Shown here: piece by piece, positions 1 to 8,139 of the stretch
Position numbering within the stretch: position 1 is the stretch's first letter
Layout: each line of letters starts with the position of its first letter
NCBI GenBank assembly: GCA_027487845.1
Contig: JAIYCV010000008.1
Coordinates: 90,260 to 154,259 of the forward strand
DNA from: Flammeovirgaceae bacterium
GTDB taxonomy: Bacteria > Bacteroidota > Bacteroidia > Cytophagales > Cyclobacteriaceae
Length of the DNA: 64,000 bases
Reading direction: 5' to 3'
Position numbers and translations under genes: made by a program
Notes under the pieces: generated by a model
Database searches by the model: none
Told to the model about the DNA's origin: nothing
What the model saw: only the letters and a program-made list of their open reading frames with translations

Positions 1-602
1 CCGATGAAGGTGCAGTTTACGACCATGTATTGAGGATCAAAGCGGAGGATATTGGCCCCATGATTACCTACGGTACAAATCCGGGGATGGGTATGGTTAT
101 CAATGATCGAATACCAACCGTAGCCGAACTGAAAGAAATTAACGAGCAAGCCTCGTTTTCGAAATCGCTTGATTACATGGGGTTGGAACCAGGTTCGCAG
201 CTATTGGGAAAGGCAATAGATTACGTGTTTATCGGTAGCTGCACAAATGCACGTATAGAAGACTTGCGGTTGGTAGCCGAAATAGTGAGGGGCAAGAAGA
301 AGGCCGAGGGAGTTGAGGTGTGGGTAGTGCCAGGCTCTAAGCAAGTAGAAGTGCAAGCAAAGGCAGAAGGGCTCGATAAAATTTTTGAAGCCGCAGGCTT
401 TGAGTTGCGCAGTCCAGGATGCTCAGCTTGCTTAGGCATGAATGAAGACAAAGTGCCAGCGGGTAAGTATTGCATCTCTACTTCCAATAGAAATTTCGAA
501 GGAAGACAAGGGCCCAAGTCAAGAACATTTTTGGCTAGTCCATTGAGTGCAGCCGCAGCGGCAATCACAGGTAGGGTTACAGACGTGCGAGAATTAGTTT
601 AA
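1..602 (+). CDS. leuC: 3-isopropylmalate dehydratase large subunit, C-terminal part (cut by window edge)
   Basis: LeuC with LeuD isomerises 2-isopropylmalate to 3-isopropylmalate in leucine synthesis. The reading frame is open from base 3, so the gene enters from the left; the TTG at 30 is internal and not a start. About 200 C-terminal residues are present. Three Cys codons fit the [4Fe-4S] ligands of the aconitase family: one in GSCTNAR (bases 240-242) and two in [10 protein letters not shown] (420-422 and 429-431). It is followed by leuD, leuB and leuA on the same strand, which settles leucine synthesis over other aconitase-fold enzymes. Confidence 0.95.
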   Translation, partial: DEGAVYDHVLRIKAEDIGPMITYGTNPGMGMVINDRIPTVAELKEINEQASFSKSLDYMGLEPGSQLLGKAIDYVFIGSCTNARIEDLRLVAEIVRGKKKAEGVEVWVVPGSKQVEVQAKAEGLDKIFEAAGFELRSPGCSACLGMNEDKVPAGKYCISTSNRNFEGRQGPKSRTFLASPLSAAAAAITGRVTDVRELV

Positions 603-603
603 T

Positions 604-666
604 AATCGTTGGTCGTTGTTGGTTAATCGTTGATCGAACAACCACTAACGAGCAACTAACAACGAT
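604..666. repeat. Word-repeat element 1 (CGTTGnT dialect), leuC-leuD gap
   Basis: The leuC-leuD gap is built of degenerate copies of a CGTTG-type word. The left arm (604-636) repeats CGTTGGT-like units; the right arm (637-666) carries the reverse complement (AACAACC, CTAACGAGCAAC), so the RNA could form an imperfect long hairpin. The element ends 7 bases before the leuD ATG. Related copies occur in the next two gaps of this operon. Confidence 0.75.
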
Positions 667-673
667 GCAATAA

Positions 674-1258
674 ATGAAAGAAAAATTCACAACATTAAAA
701 TCCACTGCAGTACCGCTTCCTGTGGAAAATATTGATACTGATCAAATAATCCCCGCAAGGTTTTTGAAGGCCACTACGCGCGAAGGCTTTGGTGACAATC
801 TTTTTAGGGACTGGAGGTATGACGCCAACAACAAGCCCACTAAAGAATTTGTCTTAAACCAACCAAACTACTCGGGCAAGATTTTAATTGGAGGAAAAAA
901 CTTTGGATGTGGTAGCAGCCGCGAGCATGCTGCTTGGGCGCTATACGATTATGGTTTTCGGGTAGTGGTCTCCAGTTTTTTTGCAGATATCTTTAAGAAC
1001 AACGCCCTAAATAACGGTTTGCTCCCGTTGGTGGTTTCAGATGATTTTTTGAAAAAGTTATTCGAAGCAATTGCGGCAAATCCTGCTACGGAAGTAGTGG
1101 TTGATTTAGAGCAGCAGACTGTTTCCTTAAACGGGATGAGCGAGCATTTTGAAATCAATACGTACAAGAAAACCTGTATGATCAATGGCTACGATGATAT
1201 CGATTATCTGTTGAGTTTGAATGATGAAATAAGGCAGTTTGATTTAGCGCATAGTTAA
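674..1258 (+). CDS. leuD: 3-isopropylmalate dehydratase small subunit
   Basis: LeuD is the swivel-domain partner of LeuC. At 194 residues it has the usual length. Near the N-terminus is the family stretch [15 protein letters not shown], and in the middle [15 protein letters not shown], the substrate-binding loop typical of the subunit. It starts at an ATG 7 bases after a hairpin-forming repeat rather than after a Shine-Dalgarno sequence, as is common in Bacteroidota. It lies between leuC and leuB, so expression as one leu transcript is likely. Confidence 0.96.
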   Translation: MKEKFTTLKSTAVPLPVENIDTDQIIPARFLKATTREGFGDNLFRDWRYDANNKPTKEFVLNQPNYSGKILIGGKNFGCGSSREHAAWALYDYGFRVVVSSFFADIFKNNALNNGLLPLVVSDDFLKKLFEAIAANPATEVVVDLEQQTVSLNGMSEHFEINTYKKTCMINGYDDIDYLLSLNDEIRQFDLAHS

Positions 1259-1261
1259 TCG

Positions 1262-1321
1262 TTATTCGTTGCTGGTTGTTCGTTAGTCGCGTTCAACCTG
1301 CAACGATCAACCAGCAACGAA
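1262..1321. repeat. Word-repeat element 2 (CGTTGnT dialect), leuD-leuB gap, strong hairpin
   Basis: A near-perfect inverted repeat: bases 1265-1284 pair with 1302-1321 at 19 of 20 positions, with a 14-bp uninterrupted outer stem (TTCGTTGCTGGTTG against CAACCAGCAACGAA). The same words as in element 1 are used. It ends 5 bases before the leuB ATG, so the start codon lies at the foot of the hairpin. There is no T-tract, so a terminator is unlikely. Confidence 0.85.
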
Positions 1322-1326
1322 ATAGA

Positions 1327-2430
1327 ATGAAGAAAAAAATAGTAATACTGCCGGGAGACGGAATAGGAAAAGAAGTAACAACAGAAGGCAAGCGTGTGCT
1401 TGAAACAATTGCATCACTCTTCGGCCATGAGTTTGAATATGATGAAGCAGTTATTGGACATGATGCCATAGAAGCCACTGGCAATCCTTTGCCTGATGAA
1501 ACGTTAGCTAAACTAAGAAACTGTGATGCGATTCTTTTTGGTGCAGTTGGCCATCCAACGTACGACAACGATCCTTCCTTAAAAGTAAGACCAGAACAAG
1601 GCTTGCTAAAAATGAGAAAGGAACTTGGCTTGTACGCTAACCTTCGCCCGATAAAATTATTTGATGAATTGCTTCAAGCTTCTGCTATCAAACCGGAAAT
1701 ACTAAAAGGTTCTGACATTCTTTTCTTCCGCGAACTTACTGGTGACGTTTACTTCGGTGAGAAAGGTAGGAAAGATGATGGCAACACCGCGTATGATGTC
1801 ATGATCTATCAACGTTATGAGGTGGAACGCATCGCCCACAAAGCATTTCTGGCAGCAAGAACAAGAAAGAAAAAAATTACTTCTGTTGACAAGGCAAATG
1901 TGCTTGAAAGCTCGCGCTTGTGGAGGGCGGTGGTTCAAGAAATAGGCAAACAATATCCCGATGTAGAGTTAGAGCATCAGTTTGTTGATTCAGCGGCCAT
2001 GAAGCTGATTCAGAACCCAAGGAGTTTTGATGTGGTACTAACTGGCAATTTGTTTGGCGATATTCTCACGGACGAAGCTTCTCAAATTGCCGGATCAATG
2101 GGCATGCTTGCATCCGCTTCTGTTGGTGATACAGTTGGGCTGTACGAACCCATCCACGGAAGTGCCCACGATATTACTGGTAAAGGAATTGCCAACCCGC
2201 TAGCGTCCATTTTGTCTGCCTCTTTGTTACTCGATATTTCTTTTGGCTTGAAGAAAGAAAGCGAAGCAATTATAAAGGCGGTGGAATCTACACTTAAAGC
2301 GGGGTATCGCACAGGCGATATTGCCGATGCCAATTCAGAAAAATCAAAAATATTGAATACGCAGGCAATGGGCGACCAAATAGTGAAGCAATTGATAGCC
2401 AACAACGAACAACGATCAACCAACAACTAG
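1327..2430 (+). CDS. leuB: 3-isopropylmalate dehydrogenase
   Basis: NAD-dependent oxidative decarboxylation of 3-isopropylmalate to 2-ketoisocaproate. The protein has 367 residues. It begins KKKIVILPGDGIGKEV, the family N-terminus, so the ATG at 1327 is the start; an upstream GTG-type extension to 1276 would translate the repeat. Other family marks are ELTGDVYFGEKGR and TGNLFGDILTDEASQIAGS. The last nine residues (NNEQRSTNN) are unlike the family and are encoded by a CGTTG-type repeat read through in frame, so the tail looks like an intergenic element captured by the CDS. The stop is 4 bases before leuA. Confidence 0.96.
   Translation: MKKKIVILPGDGIGKEVTTEGKRVLETIASLFGHEFEYDEAVIGHDAIEATGNPLPDETLAKLRNCDAILFGAVGHPTYDNDPSLKVRPEQGLLKMRKELGLYANLRPIKLFDELLQASAIKPEILKGSDILFFRELTGDVYFGEKGRKDDGNTAYDVMIYQRYEVERIAHKAFLAARTRKKKITSVDKANVLESSRLWRAVVQEIGKQYPDVELEHQFVDSAAMKLIQNPRSFDVVLTGNLFGDILTDEASQIAGSMGMLASASVGDTVGLYEPIHGSAHDITGKGIANPLASILSASLLLDISFGLKKESEAIIKAVESTLKAGYRTGDIADANSEKSKILNTQAMGDQIVKQLIANNEQRSTNN
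2400..2430. repeat. Word-repeat element 3, half element inside the leuB 3' end
   Basis: The bases coding the leuB tail repeat CAACAACGAACAACGATC-type words, matching the right arms of elements 1 and 2. No matching left arm is seen, so this is a half element. It ends at the leuB stop codon, 4 bases before the leuA ATG. Confidence 0.7.
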
Positions 2431-2434
2431 TACT

Positions 2435-3595
2435 ATGAGCAACAAAATTCAAATCTTTGACACAACGCTCCGTGATGGTGAGCAAGTACCAGGCTGTCAG
2501 TTAAGGACGGAAGAAAAGGTAATTATTGCTAAAGAACTGGAAGCATTGGGCGTTGATGTGATTGAAGCTGGTTTCCCAATTTCAAGTCCCGGTGATTTTC
2601 TTTCTGTGGTTGAATTGTCGAAAGCAATTAAAGGTGCTACAATTTGTGCACTCACACGCTCAAAGAAGGAAGATATTGATGTTGCGGCTGAAGCACTTCA
2701 TCACGCGAAGAATGGGCGAATACACACTGGAATTGGCTCCTCAGACGTTCACATTAAACATAAATTTAAGTCAAGCCGCGAACAAGTGTTAGAGCAAGGC
2801 GTTTGGGCTGTGAAGTATGCAAAGGCAAAAGGATACGAAGTAGAATTCTTTGCTGAAGATGCTGGTCGTGCCGACCTTGCTTTCTTAGCCCAATTGACCG
2901 AGGCAGTAATTGCAGCAGGTGCAGATGTAGTGAATATTCCTGATACGACTGGCTATTGCTTGCCTCACCTTTACGGAAAACGCATTGAATACCTATTTGA
3001 ACACGTAAGCAATATTCACAACGCAATTATATCGGTTCATTGCCATAACGATCTTGGCTTGGCAACTGCTAATACCATTGCCGGCCTTGTTGGTGGCGCA
3101 CGCCAAGCAGAGGTTACAATCAATGGAATAGGAGAGAGAGCAGGCAACACTTCGTTGGAAGAAGTGGCCATGATATTACAAGTGCATAAAGACCTCGACC
3201 TACATACTAATATAAAATCAGAACGTTTATACGACATCAGTAAGTTAGTTGCCGAGATGATGCGCATGCCCGTGCAAGCGAACAAAGCGATTATAGGTGC
3301 CAATGCATTCGCGCATTCGTCAGGCATTCATCAAGATGGTTTTTTGAAACATGCCGAGAATTATGAAATCATCAACCCTTCTGATGTGGGTGTTCCTTCT
3401 TCATCCATCGTACTGACGGCTCGCAGCGGTCGGGCAGCATTAAAACACCGGGTGGAGTTATTGGGATACAAAGTGGAAGGCCAGGAGCTAAATACACTTT
3501 ATGAAAATTTCTTGGTTCTTGCCGATGAGAAAAAGCAGTTGGAGAATGATGACCTTGAATACCTGGTCGCAAATACGCTTGTGATGGCGAAGTAG
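2435..3595 (+). CDS. leuA: 2-isopropylmalate synthase, short form
   Basis: Condenses acetyl-CoA with 2-oxoisovalerate, the first committed step to leucine. The HMGL-like TIM barrel is clear: FDTTLRDGEQVPGC at the start, metal-binding SVHCHNDLGLAT in the middle and GIHQDGFLKH later. At 386 residues it lacks the long C-terminal allosteric domain of LeuA enzymes of about 500 residues, so leucine feedback through that domain is not expected. Homocitrate or citramalate synthases share the fold, but position at the end of leuCDB favours LeuA. Its stop abuts the stop of the opposite gene with no spacer. Confidence 0.93.
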   Translation: MSNKIQIFDTTLRDGEQVPGCQLRTEEKVIIAKELEALGVDVIEAGFPISSPGDFLSVVELSKAIKGATICALTRSKKEDIDVAAEALHHAKNGRIHTGIGSSDVHIKHKFKSSREQVLEQGVWAVKYAKAKGYEVEFFAEDAGRADLAFLAQLTEAVIAAGADVVNIPDTTGYCLPHLYGKRIEYLFEHVSNIHNAIISVHCHNDLGLATANTIAGLVGGARQAEVTINGIGERAGNTSLEEVAMILQVHKDLDLHTNIKSERLYDISKLVAEMMRMPVQANKAIIGANAFAHSSGIHQDGFLKHAENYEIINPSDVGVPSSSIVLTARSGRAALKHRVELLGYKVEGQELNTLYENFLVLADEKKQLENDDLEYLVANTLVMAK

Positions 3596-6307
3596 CTAAT
3601 TACGAACCGAGATAGTTCCTTTGAATTCTTTATCCGAAAATTTTAACGTATAGTAATACACCCCAGCGGCTTCGTTTAATGCGTACCATCTGAATTTGCG
3701 GTCGGTGCTTTTAAAAACCTCCCCGCCCCAGCGGTTATAAATGCTAACGCCTTGAAATTGTCCTGTACAATTGTCTAGTGGTAGACTTACCTGTGCATCA
3801 ATATCCAACCCTTTGTAAATCTTACTCTCGCATTTGCCATCTTCAAAGCCCTCTACTGCAAAGAAATCGTTACAGCCATCTCCGTTAGGTGTAATCACAT
3901 TGCCTGGAGCGAACTCCCTACCTGAGTTATCAATGTCTTTGATATTGATGGTAATCAACGTGCTATCCGCTTTTGCAGTGTAGCAATGGTCGTCAGAAAG
4001 TTTGAATTTAAACAAGTAGGAATTTGAGTAGATGCCGTCTTTGAATATCGAACAATCGGGCGTCCAGCGGAATACACTGTTTACTTTTCCTTGTCCTGTT
4101 GCCGCTGCGAAATCATAGCCGTTCGGCTCTACTTTGCCTGTGGCTTGGGTGAGTGCAAGTTGTAGGTTGTCTTTGGTGGGGTTTACATCGGTATCCGTTC
4201 CCGCTAAGGTCAGCTCTATGGATTGGCCAAGCGTAACGTCTAGCGAGCTATTTTTGATGACTAAGTTATTCAGGCTGGCAATCGTTAAAACGGGTTTGTT
4301 GTTTATTGGAGGTAATACTTTTACGTTTACATCTACGGTATCTGCTTTATTAAATTTGCATTTGTTGGTATTATCGGAGGCGATAAATTGAAAAGTGAAA
4401 TTGCTTTTCTTTGCAGGATCTACCGCAGGGCATAGAAGATCCCAGTTAAATTTGGAGGACACCTCTTTCTTACCAGACACGTCTGTAAACTTGATCCCGT
4501 AAGGAGAAAACGAAGTCAAGTTAGTAAGCTTTAGATTCATGGTATTTTGATCGGTAAGTTCGGTGGCGTACACGTTGAAATTTAACTTTTCATTCACGCG
4601 CTTTTCTAGGTTTATTATTCGTGTTCTGGTTTTAACTAGATCTGTAAAAATTACGGGTGTGTCCGAAGGCGGCAGTAACACCCCCAAGTTAAAAATCCGT
4701 TTGACGGGCTGGTTAAATTTACAGACGTCATTATCATCTGCTTGAATGGTTACCAGAAAATCGGTTCTTTTTGTGAAATCATAGATATCGCAATAAGCAT
4801 CCCAACTTAAGGTGCCTTTTACTAACCCCTTCTTTTGCTCAGAAATTGAAAACACCATTCCAGCGTTGCTTGGCAAAAATCTAGCGACTGTGATTTCATC
4901 TCCTTGGTCATCCACAATCTCGACAGGCCAAGATGCTTGGTCACCCTCTTTCAACACACTGGTTATGTTAGCCGTGGGTGTTTTAAAATAGGGGTCGGTG
5001 TTAAATGGGGGCTCGGTATCCACCGTTACTTTTAGTGTGTCTGTCAGAGGCAAGCTACAGGCATCGTCAAAAGCGATAATGCCAATTTGATAGGGGCCTT
5101 TTACAAAAGGGCACTGCGGAAAACAAATTCTAAAGTCGGTGGTGCTGCCGTTTTTTAGAACGGTAGTTTTTATCGATGGAAGAATGGAGTCGAGATTTTT
5201 ACTTTTAAAGTTTAGGCCTACTACCCGTATCGTTACGTTTTCTTGAAATCCATCGCTTGAGCTTTTCGAGTCATCGTCTGCTACTCTTACTTCAATGCAC
5301 CGGTCTTCATTTTTCACCGTGTTTCCAAACCGCAACGTCATGGTGTTGTCGTAGGTAAAGTCGGTCTCGGCTAGTTTCTTACCCGTTATTTGAGGTGGCA
5401 CTGCTACGGGGCAATCCACCACCAGCATCTGAAAATCTCTTCGGCTTTCACCTATCTTAACTTTATCACGATATTCTTCCACTTTAACGGCAAATACGAA
5501 AAGGCCAATCGTTCCGGGCGTACCTGTTAATAGGCCATCTTTGCTTATTCTCAGGTCAGGTTTTCCATTGGTAATACTCGAAAGGCTAAAACCCGGTCTC
5601 CATGTAACCTCGGGGTAGGGGCGCGGGGCGGCAGCGGGAAGCGCAATGGAAGTCTTAGTGTTTAAAGGTGTTACCATCGAATATACGAGCGAGTCCCCGT
5701 CATCATCTGTCCCTGCAAAATCGACATAGTAGGGCTTGCCCTTACATGCGTAATCATTTAGTGGTGGAAAAAGCTTAGGAGTGGAATCTATAAAGGGCTT
5801 TCCGTTTTTTACCACAGCCGGGAACTCCAAGTAGAACGTTTGCCCTGCAGAAATACTACCCACGCCTGGCACTTCGCTGAAAATGTTTTTTATCTGATAA
5901 TTTCTACAGCACCGTTGCCAAGAGATGTAGTACCCTTGTGGATCGCTATAAGCTGTCGGATCTAGCGTTAATTCTGCACTATATATCAACTTGTTAGTTC
6001 TTATTTCACCCTTGGAGCAGGAGGGCTGAGTATATGATATCTGGCTTTCAGAAGATAAAAACAAACGTTGGGTTGCTATTAGTTGATTATCGCTTTTGCT
6101 AAAGATGGACGCATCAGCAAACTGGTCTTTGGCTCCTGGATTACCATCATTTAGATCAAAGTAGAGAATAAGATTAAGTCGGTAACGAGTGCCAGAAAGG
6201 TGCAACAGCTCAAATTCCCCGCCCACAATATGCGAAGCCATCACTGGCAAAGCCATCACCATAAACACTGAAAGTAATACTCGTTTCATACGTTTTGCCC
6301 AATTCAT
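3596..6307 (-). CDS. Secreted protein with type B T9SS (gliding-motility-associated) C-terminal domain
   Basis: A 903-residue protein with an N-terminal signal peptide (start at 6307, or at the internal ATG 6289, which gives a more usual MKRVLLS n-region). The central part has repeated beta-rich modules with DxDGDSL-like and DxxCxF/N stretches, resembling Ig/cadherin-like repeats. The last 100 residues (APGNVITPNGDGCNDFF ... YNRWGGEVF ... GVYYYTLKF) are the gliding-motility-associated C-terminal domain that directs type IX secretion and surface attachment. Function beyond being a surface adhesin or structural protein cannot be told. It is transcribed towards leuA with zero spacing between stops. 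Confidence 0.85.
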   Translation of the reverse strand: MNWAKRMKRVLLSVFMVMALPVMASHIVGGEFELLHLSGTRYRLNLILYFDLNDGNPGAKDQFADASIFSKSDNQLIATQRLFLSSESQISYTQPSCSKGEIRTNKLIYSAELTLDPTAYSDPQGYYISWQRCCRNYQIKNIFSEVPGVGSISAGQTFYLEFPAVVKNGKPFIDSTPKLFPPLNDYACKGKPYYVDFAGTDDDGDSLVYSMVTPLNTKTSIALPAAAPRPYPEVTWRPGFSLSSITNGKPDLRISKDGLLTGTPGTIGLFVFAVKVEEYRDKVKIGESRRDFQMLVVDCPVAVPPQITGKKLAETDFTYDNTMTLRFGNTVKNEDRCIEVRVADDDSKSSSDGFQENVTIRVVGLNFKSKNLDSILPSIKTTVLKNGSTTDFRICFPQCPFVKGPYQIGIIAFDDACSLPLTDTLKVTVDTEPPFNTDPYFKTPTANITSVLKEGDQASWPVEIVDDQGDEITVARFLPSNAGMVFSISEQKKGLVKGTLSWDAYCDIYDFTKRTDFLVTIQADDNDVCKFNQPVKRIFNLGVLLPPSDTPVIFTDLVKTRTRIINLEKRVNEKLNFNVYATELTDQNTMNLKLTNLTSFSPYGIKFTDVSGKKEVSSKFNWDLLCPAVDPAKKSNFTFQFIASDNTNKCKFNKADTVDVNVKVLPPINNKPVLTIASLNNLVIKNSSLDVTLGQSIELTLAGTDTDVNPTKDNLQLALTQATGKVEPNGYDFAAATGQGKVNSVFRWTPDCSIFKDGIYSNSYLFKFKLSDDHCYTAKADSTLITINIKDIDNSGREFAPGNVITPNGDGCNDFFAVEGFEDGKCESKIYKGLDIDAQVSLPLDNCTGQFQGVSIYNRWGGEVFKSTDRKFRWYALNEAAGVYYYTLKFSDKEFKGTISVRN

Positions 6308-6366
6308 TTCATTCTTCGCAATTCGCCAGCAAAGTTTATGTATTTTGGAACTTTAATTATAGTGAC

Positions 6367-6394
6367 TTGACGTTTAAAAACCAAAATACGTTTG
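6367..6394 (+). promoter_or_regulatory. Bacteroidota-type promoter for rlmD
   Basis: TTG at 6367-6369, a 17-base spacer, then TACGTTTG at 6387-6394, an exact match to the TAnnTTTG -7 box. It lies 40 bases before the rlmD ATG, in a gap between divergently transcribed genes. Confidence 0.6.
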
Positions 6395-6434
6395 GTAGTA
6401 AAGGGATGATTTTAAGTAAATTTTAGAGTAAAAC

Positions 6435-7847
6435 ATGAAAAAAGGCGACCACTTGACTAATTTATACATCGAGACAATGGCTGCTGAGGGCAAAACGTTA
6501 GCCAAGGTGGATGGAATTGTAATCTTTTTGCAAGGGGGTGCGCCAGGCGATACGGTTACCGCTACCCTAACCAAAATAAAAAAAAGCTATTTGGAGGGCC
6601 GTGTTGTTTCGGTAGAGAAGTACTCGGAAAAAAGATCCAACCCTTTTTGCGAGCACTTTGGCCTCTGTGGGGGATGTTCGTGGCAGCATGTCAATTACGA
6701 CACTCAGCTGTATTACAAGCAACAACAAGTGATCGATAATTTGGAGCGGATTGGCGGGTTAGAATTACCTGCGCTAAATCCCATTATCCCTTCGGAGCAG
6801 ATTAAGAATTATCGCAACAAGTTGGATTTCACCTTTACTGCCAGTCGGTGGCTCACTTTCGAGGAAATGAAAGCAGGCATTGCTTTTGGCGAACCAGCTC
6901 TTGGCTTTCACATCCCCAAAACATTTGATAAAGTATTTGACGTAAAGCAATGCCATCTGCAGCCAGCTCCGTCTAATGCTATTCGGCTGCATCTGAAAAA
7001 AATAGCCTTGCTGCATAATATTGATTTTTTCGACCTCAGAAATCAGACGGGGTATTTGAGAACAGTAATGATTAGGACGGCAAACACAGGGGAGGTAATG
7101 GTTATCCTTCAAGTGGCTTATGACAAACAAGATTGGCTCGAGCTGATATTGAATAGCCTGTCAGAAGAGTTTCCAACCATCACGTCCTTGCAATATGTGA
7201 TAAATAAAAAGCGGAATGATACTTTTGCCGATTTAGAAGTTCGTTGCTGGAAAGGGAAGCCCTACATAACAGAAACGATGCCTAAGCCAACTGGAAGTGG
7301 AACCTTGCAATTTAGGATTGGGCCTAAGTCGTTCTACCAAACCAACTCCGCACAAGCCTCCAAGTTGTATAAAGCAGCGTTTGATTTGGCTGAATTAAAA
7401 GGAACAGAACTCGTGTATGATTTGTATACTGGCGCAGGCACGATCGCCAATTTTATTGCCAACCATGCTAAGAAAGTGATTGGCCTTGAATATGTTGAAT
7501 CGGCCATCGAAGATGCAAAAGTGAATGCAGAAATAAATGGCAGAACTAATTGTAATTTTTACTCAGGGGATATAAAGAGTCTTTTAGACACTAATTTTCT
7601 TCAAATAAACGGCCAGCCAGACATTATCATCACAGACCCGCCTCGGGTTGGAATGCACGAAGATGTTTGTAAAATGCTTCTTCAGGCGGCTGCCAAAAGA
7701 ATCATATACATCAGTTGCAACGCAGCTACTCAGGCGCGCGATTTAAAAATTCTCTGCGAAAGTTATCACATCACGGCAGTCCAACCAGTAGACATGTTTC
7801 CTCAAACTGCCCATGTCGAAAACATTGTTAGACTGGATAAAAAATGA
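6435..7847 (+). CDS. rlmD: 23S rRNA (uracil-5-)-methyltransferase, RlmD/RumA type
   Basis: A 470-residue SAM-dependent RNA m5U methyltransferase. A TRAM-like domain fills about residues 1-65, followed by the Fe-S cysteines C72, C78 and C81 (CEHFGLCGGC) with a further Cys near VKQCHLQ. The C-terminal Rossmann domain has YDLYTGAGTIANF for SAM binding, ITDPPRVGM, and the catalytic loop YISCNAATQARDL with nucleophile C428. The family motif here is normally SCNP; the Pro is Ala in this copy. The target uridine (1939 or another) cannot be fixed from sequence. A good promoter lies just upstream. Confidence 0.88.
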   Translation: MKKGDHLTNLYIETMAAEGKTLAKVDGIVIFLQGGAPGDTVTATLTKIKKSYLEGRVVSVEKYSEKRSNPFCEHFGLCGGCSWQHVNYDTQLYYKQQQVIDNLERIGGLELPALNPIIPSEQIKNYRNKLDFTFTASRWLTFEEMKAGIAFGEPALGFHIPKTFDKVFDVKQCHLQPAPSNAIRLHLKKIALLHNIDFFDLRNQTGYLRTVMIRTANTGEVMVILQVAYDKQDWLELILNSLSEEFPTITSLQYVINKKRNDTFADLEVRCWKGKPYITETMPKPTGSGTLQFRIGPKSFYQTNSAQASKLYKAAFDLAELKGTELVYDLYTGAGTIANFIANHAKKVIGLEYVESAIEDAKVNAEINGRTNCNFYSGDIKSLLDTNFLQINGQPDIIITDPPRVGMHEDVCKMLLQAAAKRIIYISCNAATQARDLKILCESYHITAVQPVDMFPQTAHVENIVRLDKK

Positions 7848-7924
7848 AGAGCTATCATTCCCATTTCCTTGGTTAGAGAAAAGAATAATAATTTTATACC
7901 TTTACTGTTCTAAATAATAATCTC

Positions 7925-8134
7925 ATGAATGCTATATTTTTGCTAGGGATGCCGGGCGTGCCTGAAATGTTTGTGATAGGCCTTTTTGTGCTTGTTTTTT
8001 TTGGTGCTAAAAAGATTCCTGAATTTGCGAAGGGACTTGGAAAAGGCATTAGAGAATTTAAAGATGCCGTGAAGGATGTTGAAAAAGAGGTGAAAGATGC
8101 AAGTAAAGAAGTGCCAAAGATTGACGGAAAGTAA
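7925..8134 (+). CDS. tatA: Sec-independent translocase TatA/E
   Basis: A 69-residue single-span membrane protein. The hydrophobic segment VPEMFVIGLFVLVFF is followed by the FGAKKIPEFAKGLGKGIREFKD hinge and amphipathic helix typical of TatA, then a charged, mostly helical tail (DVEKEVKDASKEV). It forms the pore-like component of twin-arginine transport of folded proteins. gatA begins 5 bases after its stop, so the two are probably cotranscribed. No TatC is present in the window. Confidence 0.93.
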   Translation: MNAIFLLGMPGVPEMFVIGLFVLVFFGAKKIPEFAKGLGKGIREFKDAVKDVEKEVKDASKEVPKIDGK

Positions 8135-8139
8135 CAGTT

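Noticed and set aside
604..1321. Leucine attenuator or transcription terminators in the leu gaps
   Set aside because: The hairpins have no T-tract and no Leu-codon leader peptide, and related structures occur in unrelated operons.
1276..1326. N-terminal extension of LeuB in the longest open frame
   Set aside because: It translates the inverted repeat; the conserved N-terminus begins at ATG 1327.
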